Source: DATGKG01 sp963851325
GTDB taxonomy: Bacteria; Desulfobacterota; Binatia; Binatales; Binataceae
Assembly: GCA_963851325.1 (NCBI GenBank)
Contig: CAWKOR010000001.1
Location: forward strand, 1,054,001 to 1,118,000
Reading direction: 5' to 3'
DNA length: 64,000 bases
Of the stretch, positions 8,687-18,491 are shown piece after piece. Numbering within the stretch: the stretch's first letter is position 1; every line of letters starts with the position of its first letter. The translations under genes were made by a program, and so were the position numbers. Below the pieces are notes generated by a model that saw nothing but the letters and a program-made list of their open reading frames with translations, was not told the origin of the DNA and searched no databases.

Positions 8687-9536
8687 TCACGTCAGAATGA
8701 CAAGAAAGAGGCAGCCTCGCTCAGGATGACAAGTTATGGCAGCCGCGGTGCGCTGGCGGAAGAATTCGATCACGCGCTCCTCGGCTAGCTTCGTCGGAGT
8801 CCCCGGACGATCCTGCAAGTTAACCGTCAGCACCGAATGAGGTTGCATCGGGCCGGGTTCCGCATCCTTGGGATCGATCTCGATGGCCTCGAAACGATTG
8901 CCGAAGGTCTTCTTGTAAGTGTCGAAGCGCGCGTCGGGAACGAAGCTGTCGCCGAAGAAGCGCAGACCGATCATCGAGAGGTCTTCTTTCTCGAAGCGAT
9001 CCTTCGCGCATGAGACTTCTGCGGGCGATACGTTCATCGCGGCGGCGCGCGCCTTGGAGCCGAAGGTCAGCGGCAACGACGGCTGCGACAGCACCGGCGC
9101 GACCACCGAGGGCTCGGTCATCATCGCGAGCGCGAAGCCTCCCGTGAAGCACATCCCGACCGCGCCGACGCCGCGCCCGCCGCATTCGGCGTGGACCTTT
9201 TTCGCCAGCGCGCGCAGCCAATCGATGATGGGGCTGGATTGGTCGGTCGCCCAGACATGGAACTCGCGCCGGATGCAGATGCCCATCAGCATCTCGCGCA
9301 GTCCATAGCCCATCGAGACCGGGCGGCCGGGCTCGCCGAACAGCACCGGACATAAACACCGTCATGCCGGCGGCGGCGACGCGATCGGCGAAGCGGATCA
9401 CCAGCGGATGCAGCCCGGGCATCTCATGCATGACGATGACGGCGGGACCGGTGCCGCGGCGATAGACCTTGCGGGTCCATCGGCCGTCGTTGAAATCGAA
9501 GGAGGTGTAGTCTTTGAGCGCCGCTTCGTAGGACAT
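8687..9536 (-). CDS. dienelactone hydrolase family protein (1-bp frameshift)
   Basis: This is an alpha/beta hydrolase of the dienelactone hydrolase type, which uses a Cys nucleophile to open lactone or ester bonds, often in aromatic catabolism. The first part (MSYEAALKDYTSF to AAGMTVFM) includes VIVMHEMPGLHPLV. One extra base at about 9350 then shifts the frame, and LFGEPGRPVSMGYG follows in the next frame. The nucleophile elbow is GMCFTGG, the acid is in FFGDSFVPDARFD and the His is in PMQPHSVLTVN. Total length 850 bp is one over a multiple of three. ATG at 9536 has GGGAG upstream. The last residues read into low-complexity sequence, so the true stop may differ. Confidence 0.85.
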
Positions 9537-9570
9537 ATAGACTCCCTGTCTAGCTTGTCTCCATCCGGTT

Positions 9571-9658
9571 CCCCTTCCCCTTCAGGGGAAGGGGTTAGGG
9601 GTTAGGTCTGACCTCTCCCGGCGCAGGAGCGCCACCCTCTCCCTTCTGGAGAGGGACA
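9571..9658. repeat. R2 dispersed hairpins (two units)
   Basis: CCCCTTCCCC-TTCA-GGGGAAGGGG at 9571-9594 is followed by TTAGGGGTTAGG. A second unit at about 9611-9656 ends CCCTCTCCC-TTCT-GGAGAGGG. Related hairpins occur at 3684-3705 and 52229-52312. They fill most of the gap between the hydrolase and the FAD oxidase. Confidence 0.75.
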
Positions 9659-9755
9659 AAAAGCCGCGCGTCCCCTGCTGTTATCTCTCTCCAGCCCTCT
9701 CTCTTGTCTCTCCCAGTAGGGAGAGATGATGTCGGAAAGCAGCAGTTTTCGGATC

Positions 9756-11366
9756 CTATAAGGGATCAATCAACACCCCCGGATTCAGAATCCCCTTCGG
9801 GTCGAGCGCCTTCTTGGCCGCCCGCAACGCATTCGCGAAGCCGTCGGGACGCTGGAGGTCGTACCATGGGCGATGATCGCGCCCGACCGCATGATGATGC
9901 GTGATGGTGCCGCCCAGCTTGATCAAAAGATCCGAGGCCACCTGCTTCACCTCGTCGCGCTGCTCGAGCTGCGAATCCTTTTTGCCGGGCCCGAGGAAGG
10001 TGTAATACGGCGCGGGACCATCGGGATAAACATGGGTGAAGCGGCAGGTCACACTGCCCTTGCCGCAGATACGGCGCATCGCATCGCGCGCGGTCTCCAT
10101 AATCTGGTTGTGGAAATTTTCGAAGCGGTCCCAGGTGATCGAGGTCTCGAAGGTGTCGCTGATCATCCCCATCGCGGCGACAGTATCCATCAGGTAGGGA
10201 GCGTTGAGAAAGGCGTTGCGCCATGCGCCCGCCGCTCCCTCGTGCGTGGCCTCCTGGTCGGTCCGGGATTTGATTTCCTCCTTGGGAACGCGGCCGCCAT
10301 GATCGGCGCAGCATTCGAGCGCGCGCTTCATCCAGGGTTCGAGCGGATGGTCGGCGGATTCGAACGCGAGCACCATCACCGCCTCGTCACCGTTGGCGGC
10401 GCCGGAATTGAGCGCCTCACCCTCATCGAGGACGCGGCAGTTGGCCGGGAAGAGGCCGGCCTGGCCGATTTGGCGAACCGCCTTGGCGGCGGCAAAGAAA
10501 GTCGGGAACGGGACCGACGCTCCGATGCGAAACTTGGGGCGATCCTGCAGGCGCATCCAGGCCGAGGTGATGATGCCGAGGATGCCCTCGGAGCCGATGA
10601 ACATGCGGTCGGGAGAGGGACCGGCGCCGGAGCCGGGAAGGCGTCGGGACTCGATGGTGCCGGTGGGGGTGATGACGCGCAGAGACTCAACGAAATCATC
10701 TATATGCGTGTAATTAGTGGCATAGTGACCACCGGAGCGGGTGGCAATCCATCCACCGAGCGAAGAAAACTCGAAAGACTGGGGATAGTGACGCAGTGTC
10801 AGTCCATGCGGCTTCAGTTGGGCCTCGAGATGGGGGCCTAGCGCGCCGCCCTGGATATTTGCCGAACGCGAGGCTTTATCAACTTCGAGGACGCGGTTGA
10901 GATGCATCAGGTCGATCGAGACCGCGCCGCGATAGTCGCCATGACTCGGAGCTTCGACGCCGCCGACGACACTGGAGCCTCCGCCATATGGCGCCGCGGC
11001 GATCTTCGCGCTGTCGCACCATTCGAGGATGCGGATGATGTCCTTCTCATCGCGTGGAAACGCCACGACGTCGATGGGATTCGGATAGTAACGGCGAAAC
11101 GCGCGGATGAGATCGCGCGAGCCTTTGCCGTAACTATGCCCCGCTCGATCGTGCGTTGAGGTCGAGCAGATCTCTTTGAGCGCATCGGGAGGCTGGACGC
11201 GCGGCGCGCGCAGATTCAATTCGGCTTCAGTGGGCGGCGGCGTATGCGTCAGTTCCGGCAGATCGAAGCGCTTCGCCATCCGCTCCGCCATATGCTTCTG
11301 CTGTTCGGGAGTCGGTCCCTGATCCTCGTAGCCCCATCCCCAGAATTTGCGCTTGCGTTCCGCCAT
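9756..11366 (-). CDS. FAD-linked oxidase, alkyldihydroxyacetonephosphate synthase-like
   Basis: The 536-residue flavoprotein has a VAO/PCMH-type FAD domain and a C-terminal FAD-oxidase domain. The N-terminus (RKFWGWGYEDQG) is typical of bacterial proteins related to alkylglycerone-phosphate synthase. The FAD loop is AAPYGGGSSVVGGVE, with SLGGWIATRSGGHY and MFIGSEGILGIITSA downstream, and the C-terminus carries TITHHHAVGRDHRPW. Eukaryotic relatives make ether lipids, while many bacterial homologues act on 2-hydroxyacids or unknown substrates, so the exact reaction is open. No ether-lipid partner gene is visible. It stands alone between the dienelactone hydrolase and the divergent dehalogenase operon. 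Confidence 0.85.
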   Translation of the reverse strand: MAERKRKFWGWGYEDQGPTPEQQKHMAERMAKRFDLPELTHTPPPTEAELNLRAPRVQPPDALKEICSTSTHDRAGHSYGKGSRDLIRAFRRYYPNPIDVVAFPRDEKDIIRILEWCDSAKIAAAPYGGGSSVVGGVEAPSHGDYRGAVSIDLMHLNRVLEVDKASRSANIQGGALGPHLEAQLKPHGLTLRHYPQSFEFSSLGGWIATRSGGHYATNYTHIDDFVESLRVITPTGTIESRRLPGSGAGPSPDRMFIGSEGILGIITSAWMRLQDRPKFRIGASVPFPTFFAAAKAVRQIGQAGLFPANCRVLDEGEALNSGAANGDEAVMVLAFESADHPLEPWMKRALECCADHGGRVPKEEIKSRTDQEATHEGAAGAWRNAFLNAPYLMDTVAAMGMISDTFETSITWDRFENFHNQIMETARDAMRRICGKGSVTCRFTHVYPDGPAPYYTFLGPGKKDSQLEQRDEVKQVASDLLIKLGGTITHHHAVGRDHRPWYDLQRPDGFANALRAAKKALDPKGILNPGVLIDPL

Positions 11367-11491
11367 CGGACGAACTCCTTATGATGATGCGCCTCGATTC
11401 TGCCCCGCGTCCGCGCAGGATTACAAATGAATCATTTCAGCTTGCGCCCGAGAGATAGCCGCCGTATTTCTCATGGATTGAGGTTTCCTCC

Positions 11492-12374
11492 ATGAGCGAA
11501 GCAGCGATTTCCCCGAAAGATCTCGAATCCGCGCAAACGCGCCAGCGTGCTTGGCACCGAGATGGCTTACGTCGATGTCGGCGCGGGCGATCCGATCGTA
11601 TTTCTGCATGGCAATCCGACATCCTCGTTCCTGTGGCGCAACGTCATTCCGCATCTCAGCGCCAACGCACGATGCCTTGCGCCCGACTTGATCGGCATGG
11701 GCGATTCGGGAAAATCCTCCACCGGCGAGTATCGTTTCGTCGATCACGCGAAGCATCTCGACGCATGGTTCGATGCTCTCGATGTGAAGCAAAAGGCAAC
11801 GCTGGTAGTTCACGATTGGGGATCGGCGCTGGGATTTCACTGGGCGCATCGCCATCCGGATGCGGTCAAGGGCATCGCCTACATGGAAGCGATCGTGCGG
11901 CCACTTAAATTCGAGGAATGGAATCCGCAAGTCGCAAATCTGTTCAAGGCGCTGCGGAGTCCGGCCGGAGACGAAATGATTCTGCAGAAAAACATTTTCG
12001 TCGAGCGCATCCTGCCGGGCAGCGTGATTCGGAAACTTACCGACGAGGAGATGACAACATATCGCAAGCCGTACCTCGAACCGGGCGAATCGCGCCGCCC
12101 GACGCTTACCTGGCCGCGCCAGATTCCGTTCGAGGGCGAGCCTGCCGACGTTACAAAAGTCGTCGACGACTATTCCAAGTGGCTCTCGCAGAGCTCGATT
12201 CCGAAACTCTTCATCAATGCCGATCCGGGCGCGATTCTCGTCGGGGCGCAGCGCGAGTTCTGCCGCAAATGGCCCAACCAGCGCGAGGTCACCGTGAAGG
12301 GCGTGCACTTCATCCAGGAAGACTCGCCGCATCAGATCGGCGCGGCAGTCGCCGACTGGTACCGAACACTATAA
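11492..12374 (+). CDS. haloalkane dehalogenase (HLD-II type; 1-bp frameshift near N-terminus)
   Basis: The enzyme hydrolyses carbon-halogen bonds of haloalkanes to alcohols. It has the full HLD-II set in corrected numbering: halide-binding Asn41 in HGNPTSS, nucleophile Asp108 and Trp109 in VVHDWGSALG, acid Glu132 in YMEAIV and His272 in GVHFIQEDS. The cap and N-terminus resemble DbjA-type enzymes. The ATG at 11492 begins MSEAAISPKDLESA. An extra base near 11535 (TCCGCGCAAAC) shifts the frame, and KRASVLGTEMAYVDVG follows. Without the shift the gene is 293 residues. A GTG at 11547 would give a shorter but catalytically complete protein. Two catabolic genes follow at short spacing. Confidence 0.85.
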
Positions 12375-12383
12375 GGAGCCTCG

Positions 12384-13172
12384 ATGTATTCAAACCTGAC
12401 TCTCGAAGTGAAAAACGGCGTTGCTCATCTGACGCTCAATCGACCTGAAGCCGCGAATGGCATCAACAAGGAAATGGCCGAGGATCTCGATCAGGCGGCG
12501 CGCAAGTGCGACGACGATCCCGCGGTGCGCGCGATTCTGATTTCCGGCGCGGGAAAGATGTTCTGCGCGGGTGGCGACCTCAAGGCCTTCGCCGCCAAGT
12601 CGGAAGCTGACCTGCCGCGTTACCTCGAAGAAGTCACCTCGCATCTGCATCGCGCGGTGTCCCGCTTCGCACGAATGCGCTCGCCGGTGGTGGCCGCCGT
12701 TCACGGCAGCGCGGCCGGCGCCGGATTCAGCCTCGCATGCGCAGTGGACTTCGTAATCGCGGCGGAGTCGGCGAAGTTCACGATGGCCTACACCAAGGCT
12801 GGTCTGACCCCCGACGGTTCATCAACCTTCTATCTGCCGCGAATCGTTGGGCCGCGACGCGCGATGGAGCTCGCGATTCTCAATCCGATCCTTTCCGCAA
12901 AACAGGCGCTCGATTTGGGCATCGCCACGCGAGTGGTTCCCGATGCCGAGCTGCTGCCAACTGCGATCGCATTCGCCGAAGAACTCGCGACCGGGCCCAC
13001 CCTCGCCTATCGCGGCGTGAAGCGGTTGCTGATCGACAGCGCGGTCGCGGGACTCGAGGAGCAGATGGGTCGCGAGACCGAGACCATTTGTGCGACCTCG
13101 TGGACCAAAGATGCGCGCGAAGGCATCACCGCCTTCATCGAAAAGCGCCGCCCCAAATTCAGCGGCGAATAA
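12384..13172 (+). CDS. enoyl-CoA hydratase/isomerase family protein
   Basis: The 262-residue crotonase-fold protein acts on acyl-CoA thioesters, typically hydrating or isomerising enoyl-CoA. The oxyanion-hole segments are FCAGGDLKAF and HGSAAGAGFSLACAVDF. DFVIAAESAKFTMAYTKAGL is the usual following strand-helix, with GLTPDGSSTFYLPR after it. The start has AGGAGCC 7 bases upstream, 9 bp after the dehalogenase stop. Co-transcription with the dehalogenase and the aldo/keto reductase suggests processing of an alcohol or acid product, but this is inference. Confidence 0.9.
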   Translation: MYSNLTLEVKNGVAHLTLNRPEAANGINKEMAEDLDQAARKCDDDPAVRAILISGAGKMFCAGGDLKAFAAKSEADLPRYLEEVTSHLHRAVSRFARMRSPVVAAVHGSAAGAGFSLACAVDFVIAAESAKFTMAYTKAGLTPDGSSTFYLPRIVGPRRAMELAILNPILSAKQALDLGIATRVVPDAELLPTAIAFAEELATGPTLAYRGVKRLLIDSAVAGLEEQMGRETETICATSWTKDAREGITAFIEKRRPKFSGE

Positions 13173-13187
13173 CCAGGAGCATCAATC

Positions 13188-14195
13188 ATGGAATACACCA
13201 AGCTTGGAAAGACCGGCACCACCGTATCGCGCATCTGCCTCGGATGCATGAGCTATGGCGACAAGAAGTGGCGTGACTGGGTGCTTACCTCGGATGAGGC
13301 ACGCCAACACTTCCAGGTCTCACTCGAGGCGGGAATCAACTTCTTCGACACCGCCGACGTGTACTCGCAAGGCGTCAGCGAGGAGGTTACGGGGCGTTGG
13401 CTGGCCGAGATGGCTTCGCGCGACGAAGTCGTCATCGCCACCAAGGTGCACGGCCCAATGGGCTCCGGGCACAATCGCGCGGGGCTGTCGCGCAAGCACA
13501 TTCTCGAAGCCTGCGACGCGTCACTGCGAAGGCTCAAGACCGACTTCATCGACCTCTATCAAATTCATCGCTTCGACTTCACCACACCGATCGAAGAGAC
13601 CCTCGATGCGCTCGATTCGCTGGTGCGCGCGGGCAAGGTCCGCTACCTCGGCGCAAGCAGCATGGCAGCGTGGCAGTTTCACAAGATGCTGAACCTCCAG
13701 CGCCAGAACGGATGGCATCGATTTTCGACGATGCAGAATCACTACAACCTGGTTTATCGCGAGGAAGAGCGCGAGATGAACCCGATGTGCATAGACGAGG
13801 GCGTCGGGCTGATTCCATGGAGCCCGCTCGCGCGCGGATTCCTGGCGGGCAATCGGACCAAGACCAGCACCGAACCGACCACGCGCGCGAAGACCGACGA
13901 CTTCGCCAAGAGCATGTATTTTCGCGACAACGATTTCGAAGTGCTCGACGCGGTGGAGAAGGTGGCGAAGAATCGCGGCGTAACTCCGGTCCAGATCGCA
14001 TGCGCATGGATTCTTCAGGCGCCCGGCGTCACCGCACCGATCATCGGAGCGACCAAGTTGCCTCAGCTGACGGAATTGTACAAAGCGGTTGAGATCAAGC
14101 TGAGTGCCGAGGAAGTCGCGAGCCTCGAAAAGCCGTACCGTGCGCATCCGATCCTCGGGCATACGCAGCCCGATCCGCGCCGAATGGTTAATTAG
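13188..14195 (+). CDS. aldo/keto reductase
   Basis: This is an NAD(P)H-dependent (beta/alpha)8-barrel reductase of the Tas/YajO-like group, 335 residues. The tetrad is visible as Asp and Tyr in NFFDTADVYSQG, Lys in VIATKVHG and His in YQIHRFDF. The cofactor end has WSPLARGFLAGN and TAPIIGATKLPQL. AGGAGCATCA precedes the ATG, 15 bp after the hydratase stop, making it the third gene of the dehalogenase operon. It may reduce or oxidise a carbonyl intermediate there. The substrate is unknown. Confidence 0.92.
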   Translation: MEYTKLGKTGTTVSRICLGCMSYGDKKWRDWVLTSDEARQHFQVSLEAGINFFDTADVYSQGVSEEVTGRWLAEMASRDEVVIATKVHGPMGSGHNRAGLSRKHILEACDASLRRLKTDFIDLYQIHRFDFTTPIEETLDALDSLVRAGKVRYLGASSMAAWQFHKMLNLQRQNGWHRFSTMQNHYNLVYREEEREMNPMCIDEGVGLIPWSPLARGFLAGNRTKTSTEPTTRAKTDDFAKSMYFRDNDFEVLDAVEKVAKNRGVTPVQIACAWILQAPGVTAPIIGATKLPQLTELYKAVEIKLSAEEVASLEKPYRAHPILGHTQPDPRRMVN

Positions 14196-14310
14196 AAATT
14201 CCCGTAGGGGTAGTTCGCGAACGACCCGCAGCGATAGCACAATCGCGAAAATCAGTACGCTCGCAATATCGTCGCGGGCGCTTCGCGAAGCGCCACTATT
14301 CGGAAAATCC

Positions 14311-17004
14311 TCATCCGCCCTTCAGCGTCGAGGCCAGGTTCTTTCCCTCGCGCTTGCGGAAATTCACCGCGATCGCGAGCCGTTCGAGGTGCTGATCGAT
14401 GATCTTGCCACCGAGCCGCACGCGATGCTCCTCGAAGAACTTCTTCACTTCGTCTTCGCGGTCGAGCAGCGAGACCACGCCTTCACACATCCGCGGCATT
14501 GTGTTGTCGGGATACTTACGCGTCATCTCGTCCCAGTGGCTGCGAATGAAGTCCCAGGCATCGTAGCGGCTCGCGTTGTTGACCAGCAGCGAATGCATGA
14601 GGTAGGGCGCGTTCTGTGTGCGAACCTCGCCATCGAGCGTCATCTCCATGGTCTTGCGCAACAGGGCCTTGTCATGGAAGTTCGCGAGCGAGAACAGATA
14701 GCGCTGCTCTTCCTGCGGGGTGCGCGCGGATTTGAATTTCTTCTTGAACTCCTCGTAACGCGAAGCGGCGCCGGAGTATGCGAGGATCGACACCAGCGCC
14801 GGCGCGATGTCGCGATCGGCTTTCGATGGGTCATCGTCCCACAGCGCGTACAGCTGTTGCGCCCTGGTACGAATAGCCCCGTCCTCGCCGATGGTTCCGA
14901 GGACCGCCACCACCACGCCGCGCAACTGGCGAGTCAGTTCGTCCTCGCCCGGTTTCGGTTCCCATCCTAACCGCGCGAATGCGGGTCCGACGATTTTGCG
15001 CACCTCGGCGGCCAGAGCCGGGCGATCCGCATCGTCGACGATCATGTCGAGGTAGTTGAACGCGCCGATTAGCGCGCGCCATGCGTTGAGGTCGGTCTCG
15101 TCGGTGAACAACCGCGCCATCTTCAGGAACTCGGACAGCGGCGAGAGACCCGCAACTGTCGCCGCCCAGGTATCGCTTACCAGACCGAAGCGCTCGATGG
15201 GTTTCAGCTCGGAGAGGTTGCGCGTGATCGATTGCAACAATACCGGACTGTAATTGACACGATAGAACCCATGACCGCCTTCATTTAGCAGCGCCCATTC
15301 GCAGGTCCCATCGAGCGGCACTGTCGACTCGCGCTCGGTCAGAACGATTTTCTTGTTGACGATGCCGCGATCTGTCTTCGCGCGAATCATCAGCGGCACA
15401 TGCCACAGCTGATCGTTTGCGGTGCCGTCGGGCAGCAGAAAGAAGCGGCGCTGACTGACCTTGAGGCTCTTGCCGTCGGGGCCCGCCTCCGCGCGGATGA
15501 TCGGAAAGCCCGGCTGGAAAATCCACGAGTCCATCATCTTGCGGACCGGCTGTTTCGAGGATTCCTCGAGCGCGTCCCACAGGTCGGTGGTCTCGGCGTT
15601 GGAGTATTCGTGCTTCTTCAAGTACCCGCCGATGCCTTTGCGAAACTCCTCCTCGCCCATGTACTGCTCGAGCATCCGCAACACCGAGGCGCCCTTCTCA
15701 TAGGTCAGGACATCGAACATCGCGCGTGCTTCCTCGGGGCTGTTCACGGTGAATTCGATGGGACGCGTGCTCTTGAGCCCGTCGATTCCCATCGCAGCCG
15801 CGCGCGAGACCGAGAAGCTGTCCCATCGCCGCCACTGCGGCTTCCATGCGTTGACCGCGAGCATCTCCATAAAGGTGGCGAAGGCCTCGTTGAGCCAGAT
15901 GCCGTTCCACCACTTCATCGTGACCAGATCGCCGAACCACATGTGGGCGTTCTCATGCGATATGACATCGGCCACCCGCTCCATCTCCGCGCGCGAGGCG
16001 GTCTTCTCATCAACCAGAAGCGCGGTCTCGCGAAACGTGATCGCGCCGAGGTTTTCCATCGCGCCCGAGGCGAAATCCGGAATCGCGATCAGGTCGACTT
16101 TGTCGCCGGGATAAGGCAGCCCGTAGTAGTTGGCGAAATACTTCAGCGAGTAGGCGCCGATCTCTCTCGCGAAGTTGCTCAGGTGGCTTTTGCCAGGGAC
16201 GTGCACCACGCGCAATGGCGTTCCAGCATCGACCGGCACGGTCGCCTCGAACTCGCCGATGATAAAGGCGACCAGGTAGGTCGACATCACCATCGTTTCG
16301 GCAAACACCACTTCCTTCTTACCCTTGATGGCGCTGGGTTTCTCGCTTTCCGCGTGGGCATTCGAAATCGCGGCGAGACCCTGATCGATGACCAGCGTGA
16401 CCTTGTAGCTGGCCTTCAATTCGGGTTCGTCCCAGCATGGAAACGCGCGGCGCGCATCGGTCGATTCGAATTGGGTGGTCGCGACGGTGTGGGTCTTGCC
16501 TGCTGCATCCTGGTATTGGCTGCGATAGAAGCCGTGCAGCTTGTCATTGAGGATGCCGCGAAACGCGAGATTCAAGGTCCATTCGCCGGGATCGAGGGGA
16601 CGCTCGAACCGCAGGATCGCGCGTTCCTTTTTCGGATCGAGTTCCGCCTTTCCATTGATCGAGGTCTTGTCGCGCTCCACGCTGACGCGATCAACGTCCA
16701 GTTCCAAAGCGTTGAGTACGATCTCGGAGGTCGGCGCATTGACGACAATTGCGACCCTCTCCTCGCCCGCGAAGGTAAACTGCGTGAGGTCCGGGATGAG
16801 CCGGAGTTCGTAGCGCCGGGGAGTTACAGTCTTCGGCAGCCGAAAATCGCTGCCACTTTCGGCAAGCGGCGCGCCTTCCTGATCAAGCATGGGAATTTCC
16901 TTTCTCGCGGAGTCGCTTTGACATCCAGCAACGATTCCGATCGATAACAGATAGAGTATTGCAATTATTTTCGACGCGCGAGGGAAGATGCTGTTGCACC
17001 GCAA
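14311..17004 (-). CDS. M1 family zinc aminopeptidase, predicted lipoprotein
   Basis: The 897-residue metallopeptidase removes N-terminal amino acids. A lipoprotein signal (lipobox IVAGC, Cys at about residue 28) places it on the periplasmic side of a membrane, unlike cytosolic PepN. The exopeptidase motif GAMENLG is at about 314-320, zinc ligands are His350 and His354 with Glu351 in HENAH, and the third ligand is Glu373 in WLNEAFA. An ERAP1-like helical C-terminal domain follows. The gene starts 4 bp after the GNAT gene stop, and hpnK lies upstream, so the three look like one operon. Apart from the lipoprotein targeting the enzyme looks canonical and complete. Confidence 0.93.
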   Translation of the reverse strand: MRCNSIFPRASKIIAILYLLSIGIVAGCQSDSARKEIPMLDQEGAPLAESGSDFRLPKTVTPRRYELRLIPDLTQFTFAGEERVAIVVNAPTSEIVLNALELDVDRVSVERDKTSINGKAELDPKKERAILRFERPLDPGEWTLNLAFRGILNDKLHGFYRSQYQDAAGKTHTVATTQFESTDARRAFPCWDEPELKASYKVTLVIDQGLAAISNAHAESEKPSAIKGKKEVVFAETMVMSTYLVAFIIGEFEATVPVDAGTPLRVVHVPGKSHLSNFAREIGAYSLKYFANYYGLPYPGDKVDLIAIPDFASGAMENLGAITFRETALLVDEKTASRAEMERVADVISHENAHMWFGDLVTMKWWNGIWLNEAFATFMEMLAVNAWKPQWRRWDSFSVSRAAAMGIDGLKSTRPIEFTVNSPEEARAMFDVLTYEKGASVLRMLEQYMGEEEFRKGIGGYLKKHEYSNAETTDLWDALEESSKQPVRKMMDSWIFQPGFPIIRAEAGPDGKSLKVSQRRFFLLPDGTANDQLWHVPLMIRAKTDRGIVNKKIVLTERESTVPLDGTCEWALLNEGGHGFYRVNYSPVLLQSITRNLSELKPIERFGLVSDTWAATVAGLSPLSEFLKMARLFTDETDLNAWRALIGAFNYLDMIVDDADRPALAAEVRKIVGPAFARLGWEPKPGEDELTRQLRGVVVAVLGTIGEDGAIRTRAQQLYALWDDDPSKADRDIAPALVSILAYSGAASRYEEFKKKFKSARTPQEEQRYLFSLANFHDKALLRKTMEMTLDGEVRTQNAPYLMHSLLVNNASRYDAWDFIRSHWDEMTRKYPDNTMPRMCEGVVSLLDREDEVKKFFEEHRVRLGGKIIDQHLERLAIAVNFRKREGKNLASTLKGG

Positions 17005-17008
17005 TCGA

Positions 17009-17521
17009 TCACACCACGATCTTCAAGGGCCGCTGGAACCAGAGCACATCAAAATAGCGTCCAAACTTGCGCCCTACTTCGGTGAAGGTCCCCATCGCGC
17101 GAAAACCGCAACGATGGTGCAACGCAATCGACGCGTCATTCGGGATCGTCACACCAGCCACTATGCGATTAATGTCCTCAGTGGCGAGCGCGCGGAACAG
17201 CGCATCATAGAGCTTCGAGCCAAGGCCGCGACCCGTCGCCTCCGGCGCGCAATACACGGTCGACTCGACGGTGGGATCGTAGGCGGCCTTGGGCCGGAAA
17301 CGCCCGGTGCATGCGAATCCCACCACGATCCCATTCTCGACCGCGACCATCATCTGATGGCGTCCGCCTGCGGAATGCTCCTCGAACCACGGCGTGCGTC
17401 TTTCGACCGTATACGGCTCAAGGTCGAAAGTGATTGGGGTGTTGATGACATAATAGTTGTAGATGTCCGTGAGGCGCGGAAGGTCGGCGCGAATCGCTGG
17501 GCGAATTGTCGTTTCTGCCAT
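17009..17521 (-). CDS. GNAT N-acetyltransferase, phosphinothricin acetyltransferase-like
   Basis: The 170-residue GNAT protein resembles the Pat/Bar/MnaT group, which acetylates small amines such as phosphinothricin or methionine sulfone. The N-terminus RPAIRADLPRLTDIYNYYV is characteristic. The acetyl-CoA loop is APEATGRGLGSKLY (the R/Q-x-x-G-x-G/A motif), and SIALHHRCGFRAMGTFTEVG and FDVLWFQRPL complete the fold. It sits 18 bp after hpnK and 4 bp before the aminopeptidase. The substrate is not determined by these motifs. Confidence 0.9.
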   Translation of the reverse strand: MAETTIRPAIRADLPRLTDIYNYYVINTPITFDLEPYTVERRTPWFEEHSAGGRHQMMVAVENGIVVGFACTGRFRPKAAYDPTVESTVYCAPEATGRGLGSKLYDALFRALATEDINRIVAGVTIPNDASIALHHRCGFRAMGTFTEVGRKFGRYFDVLWFQRPLKIVV

Positions 17522-17539
17522 CGGTGTTGTACTCCATTG

Positions 17540-18391
17540 TCATCCCGAGCGAGCGGCCTCGCGGAAAGTTGTGAGCTTGATTCCATGCGCGGCGACCGCA
17601 TTGCGCACCCGGGCGTTGGTAAGAACTTCGGTCTCGCGCTGCGATGACGGCGTCGGCGGAGTCCCGCCGATATCCATTGCGGGATGAAAATAAATTTCCG
17701 TGAGCCCGTCCGGCAACCGATCCAGCACGCCGACGACGTAGTCCTCGGTGATGTGACCGGTCTGATGGAGGCCGAACAGCCGATTGCTCGATTTGATGCC
17801 GCGCTCGGCCGCCATTCGGCGCGCGCGCCGCGACAGCGTGCGGAAAATCGCGGCCTCGACCAGCTTGGCGGCCATCCGATCGCGCGCAACGGCGAGCGTC
17901 GTGAAAATTGGTTCGCTCGGCAATCGAATGCAGGGAACTTTGTATTCGTCAGCCAGCGTCACGACGATATCGGCCAGCGCCGGATGCACATGAAAATTCA
18001 AATGCCCATCGATGTGACTCAGGTAGCCGATCAACTTCAAATGCAGCTCGATTTGCGCGCGGCATTCAGCGATTAGCTTCTCGCGGATACCGGGAGTGAA
18101 AAAATATCTGAGCCCGCTCAGCACTGCGTTGTTGCCGAAGCGGCCCTCCGCATCGACCACCGGCGCGATCTCGGAAGCCGGAAGCACGCTACGCCCCATG
18201 CACACCACTAGATGGAGGCCGACGTCGAGGCCGGGATTCTCTTTCGCCAGTTCCACGGCCTCGTCGCGCGCCGCCTCGGCCACCATCAGGCTGGTGCTGG
18301 TAAGGATGCCCTCGCGATGGGCGCGGATGATGCCGGCATTGACCTCGCGCGAATAACCGAAGTCGTCGCCGTTGACGATCAGATTTTTCAC
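17540..18391 (-). CDS. hpnK: ChbG/HpnK-family deacetylase
   Basis: This polysaccharide-deacetylase-like (YdjC/ChbG fold) protein has metal-binding motifs NGDDFGYS at the N-terminus and HIDGHLNFHVHP near the middle. The HpnK branch is named for its place in hopanoid clusters, where it may deacetylate an N-acetylated hopanoid head group. The GTG at 18391 is used because the family starts at KNLIVNGDDFG; an ATG 48 bp upstream would add unrelated residues and lacks a ribosome site. The divergent neighbour is hpnG, about 100 bp away, which supports the hopanoid assignment. No squalene-hopene cyclase lies in the window. The ChbG-type chitooligosaccharide alternative is less likely given hpnG. Confidence 0.82.
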   Translation of the reverse strand: MKNLIVNGDDFGYSREVNAGIIRAHREGILTSTSLMVAEAARDEAVELAKENPGLDVGLHLVVCMGRSVLPASEIAPVVDAEGRFGNNAVLSGLRYFFTPGIREKLIAECRAQIELHLKLIGYLSHIDGHLNFHVHPALADIVVTLADEYKVPCIRLPSEPIFTTLAVARDRMAAKLVEAAIFRTLSRRARRMAAERGIKSSNRLFGLHQTGHITEDYVVGVLDRLPDGLTEIYFHPAMDIGGTPPTPSSQRETEVLTNARVRNAVAAHGIKLTTFREAARSG

Positions 18392-18491
18392 GTTCGCGCA
18401 ATTTCCATTTGCCGCGCCACCATCTTGACCCTGCCCCATGTCCGCGCAATTTTGCTAGCAGCGCTCGCGCGGCTCAAGCGCTGTCATCATC

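Noticed and set aside
15400..16947. Long plus-strand frame opposite the aminopeptidase gene
   Set aside because: It is an antisense shadow caused by high GC3. The minus strand encodes an intact M1 peptidase with all motifs.
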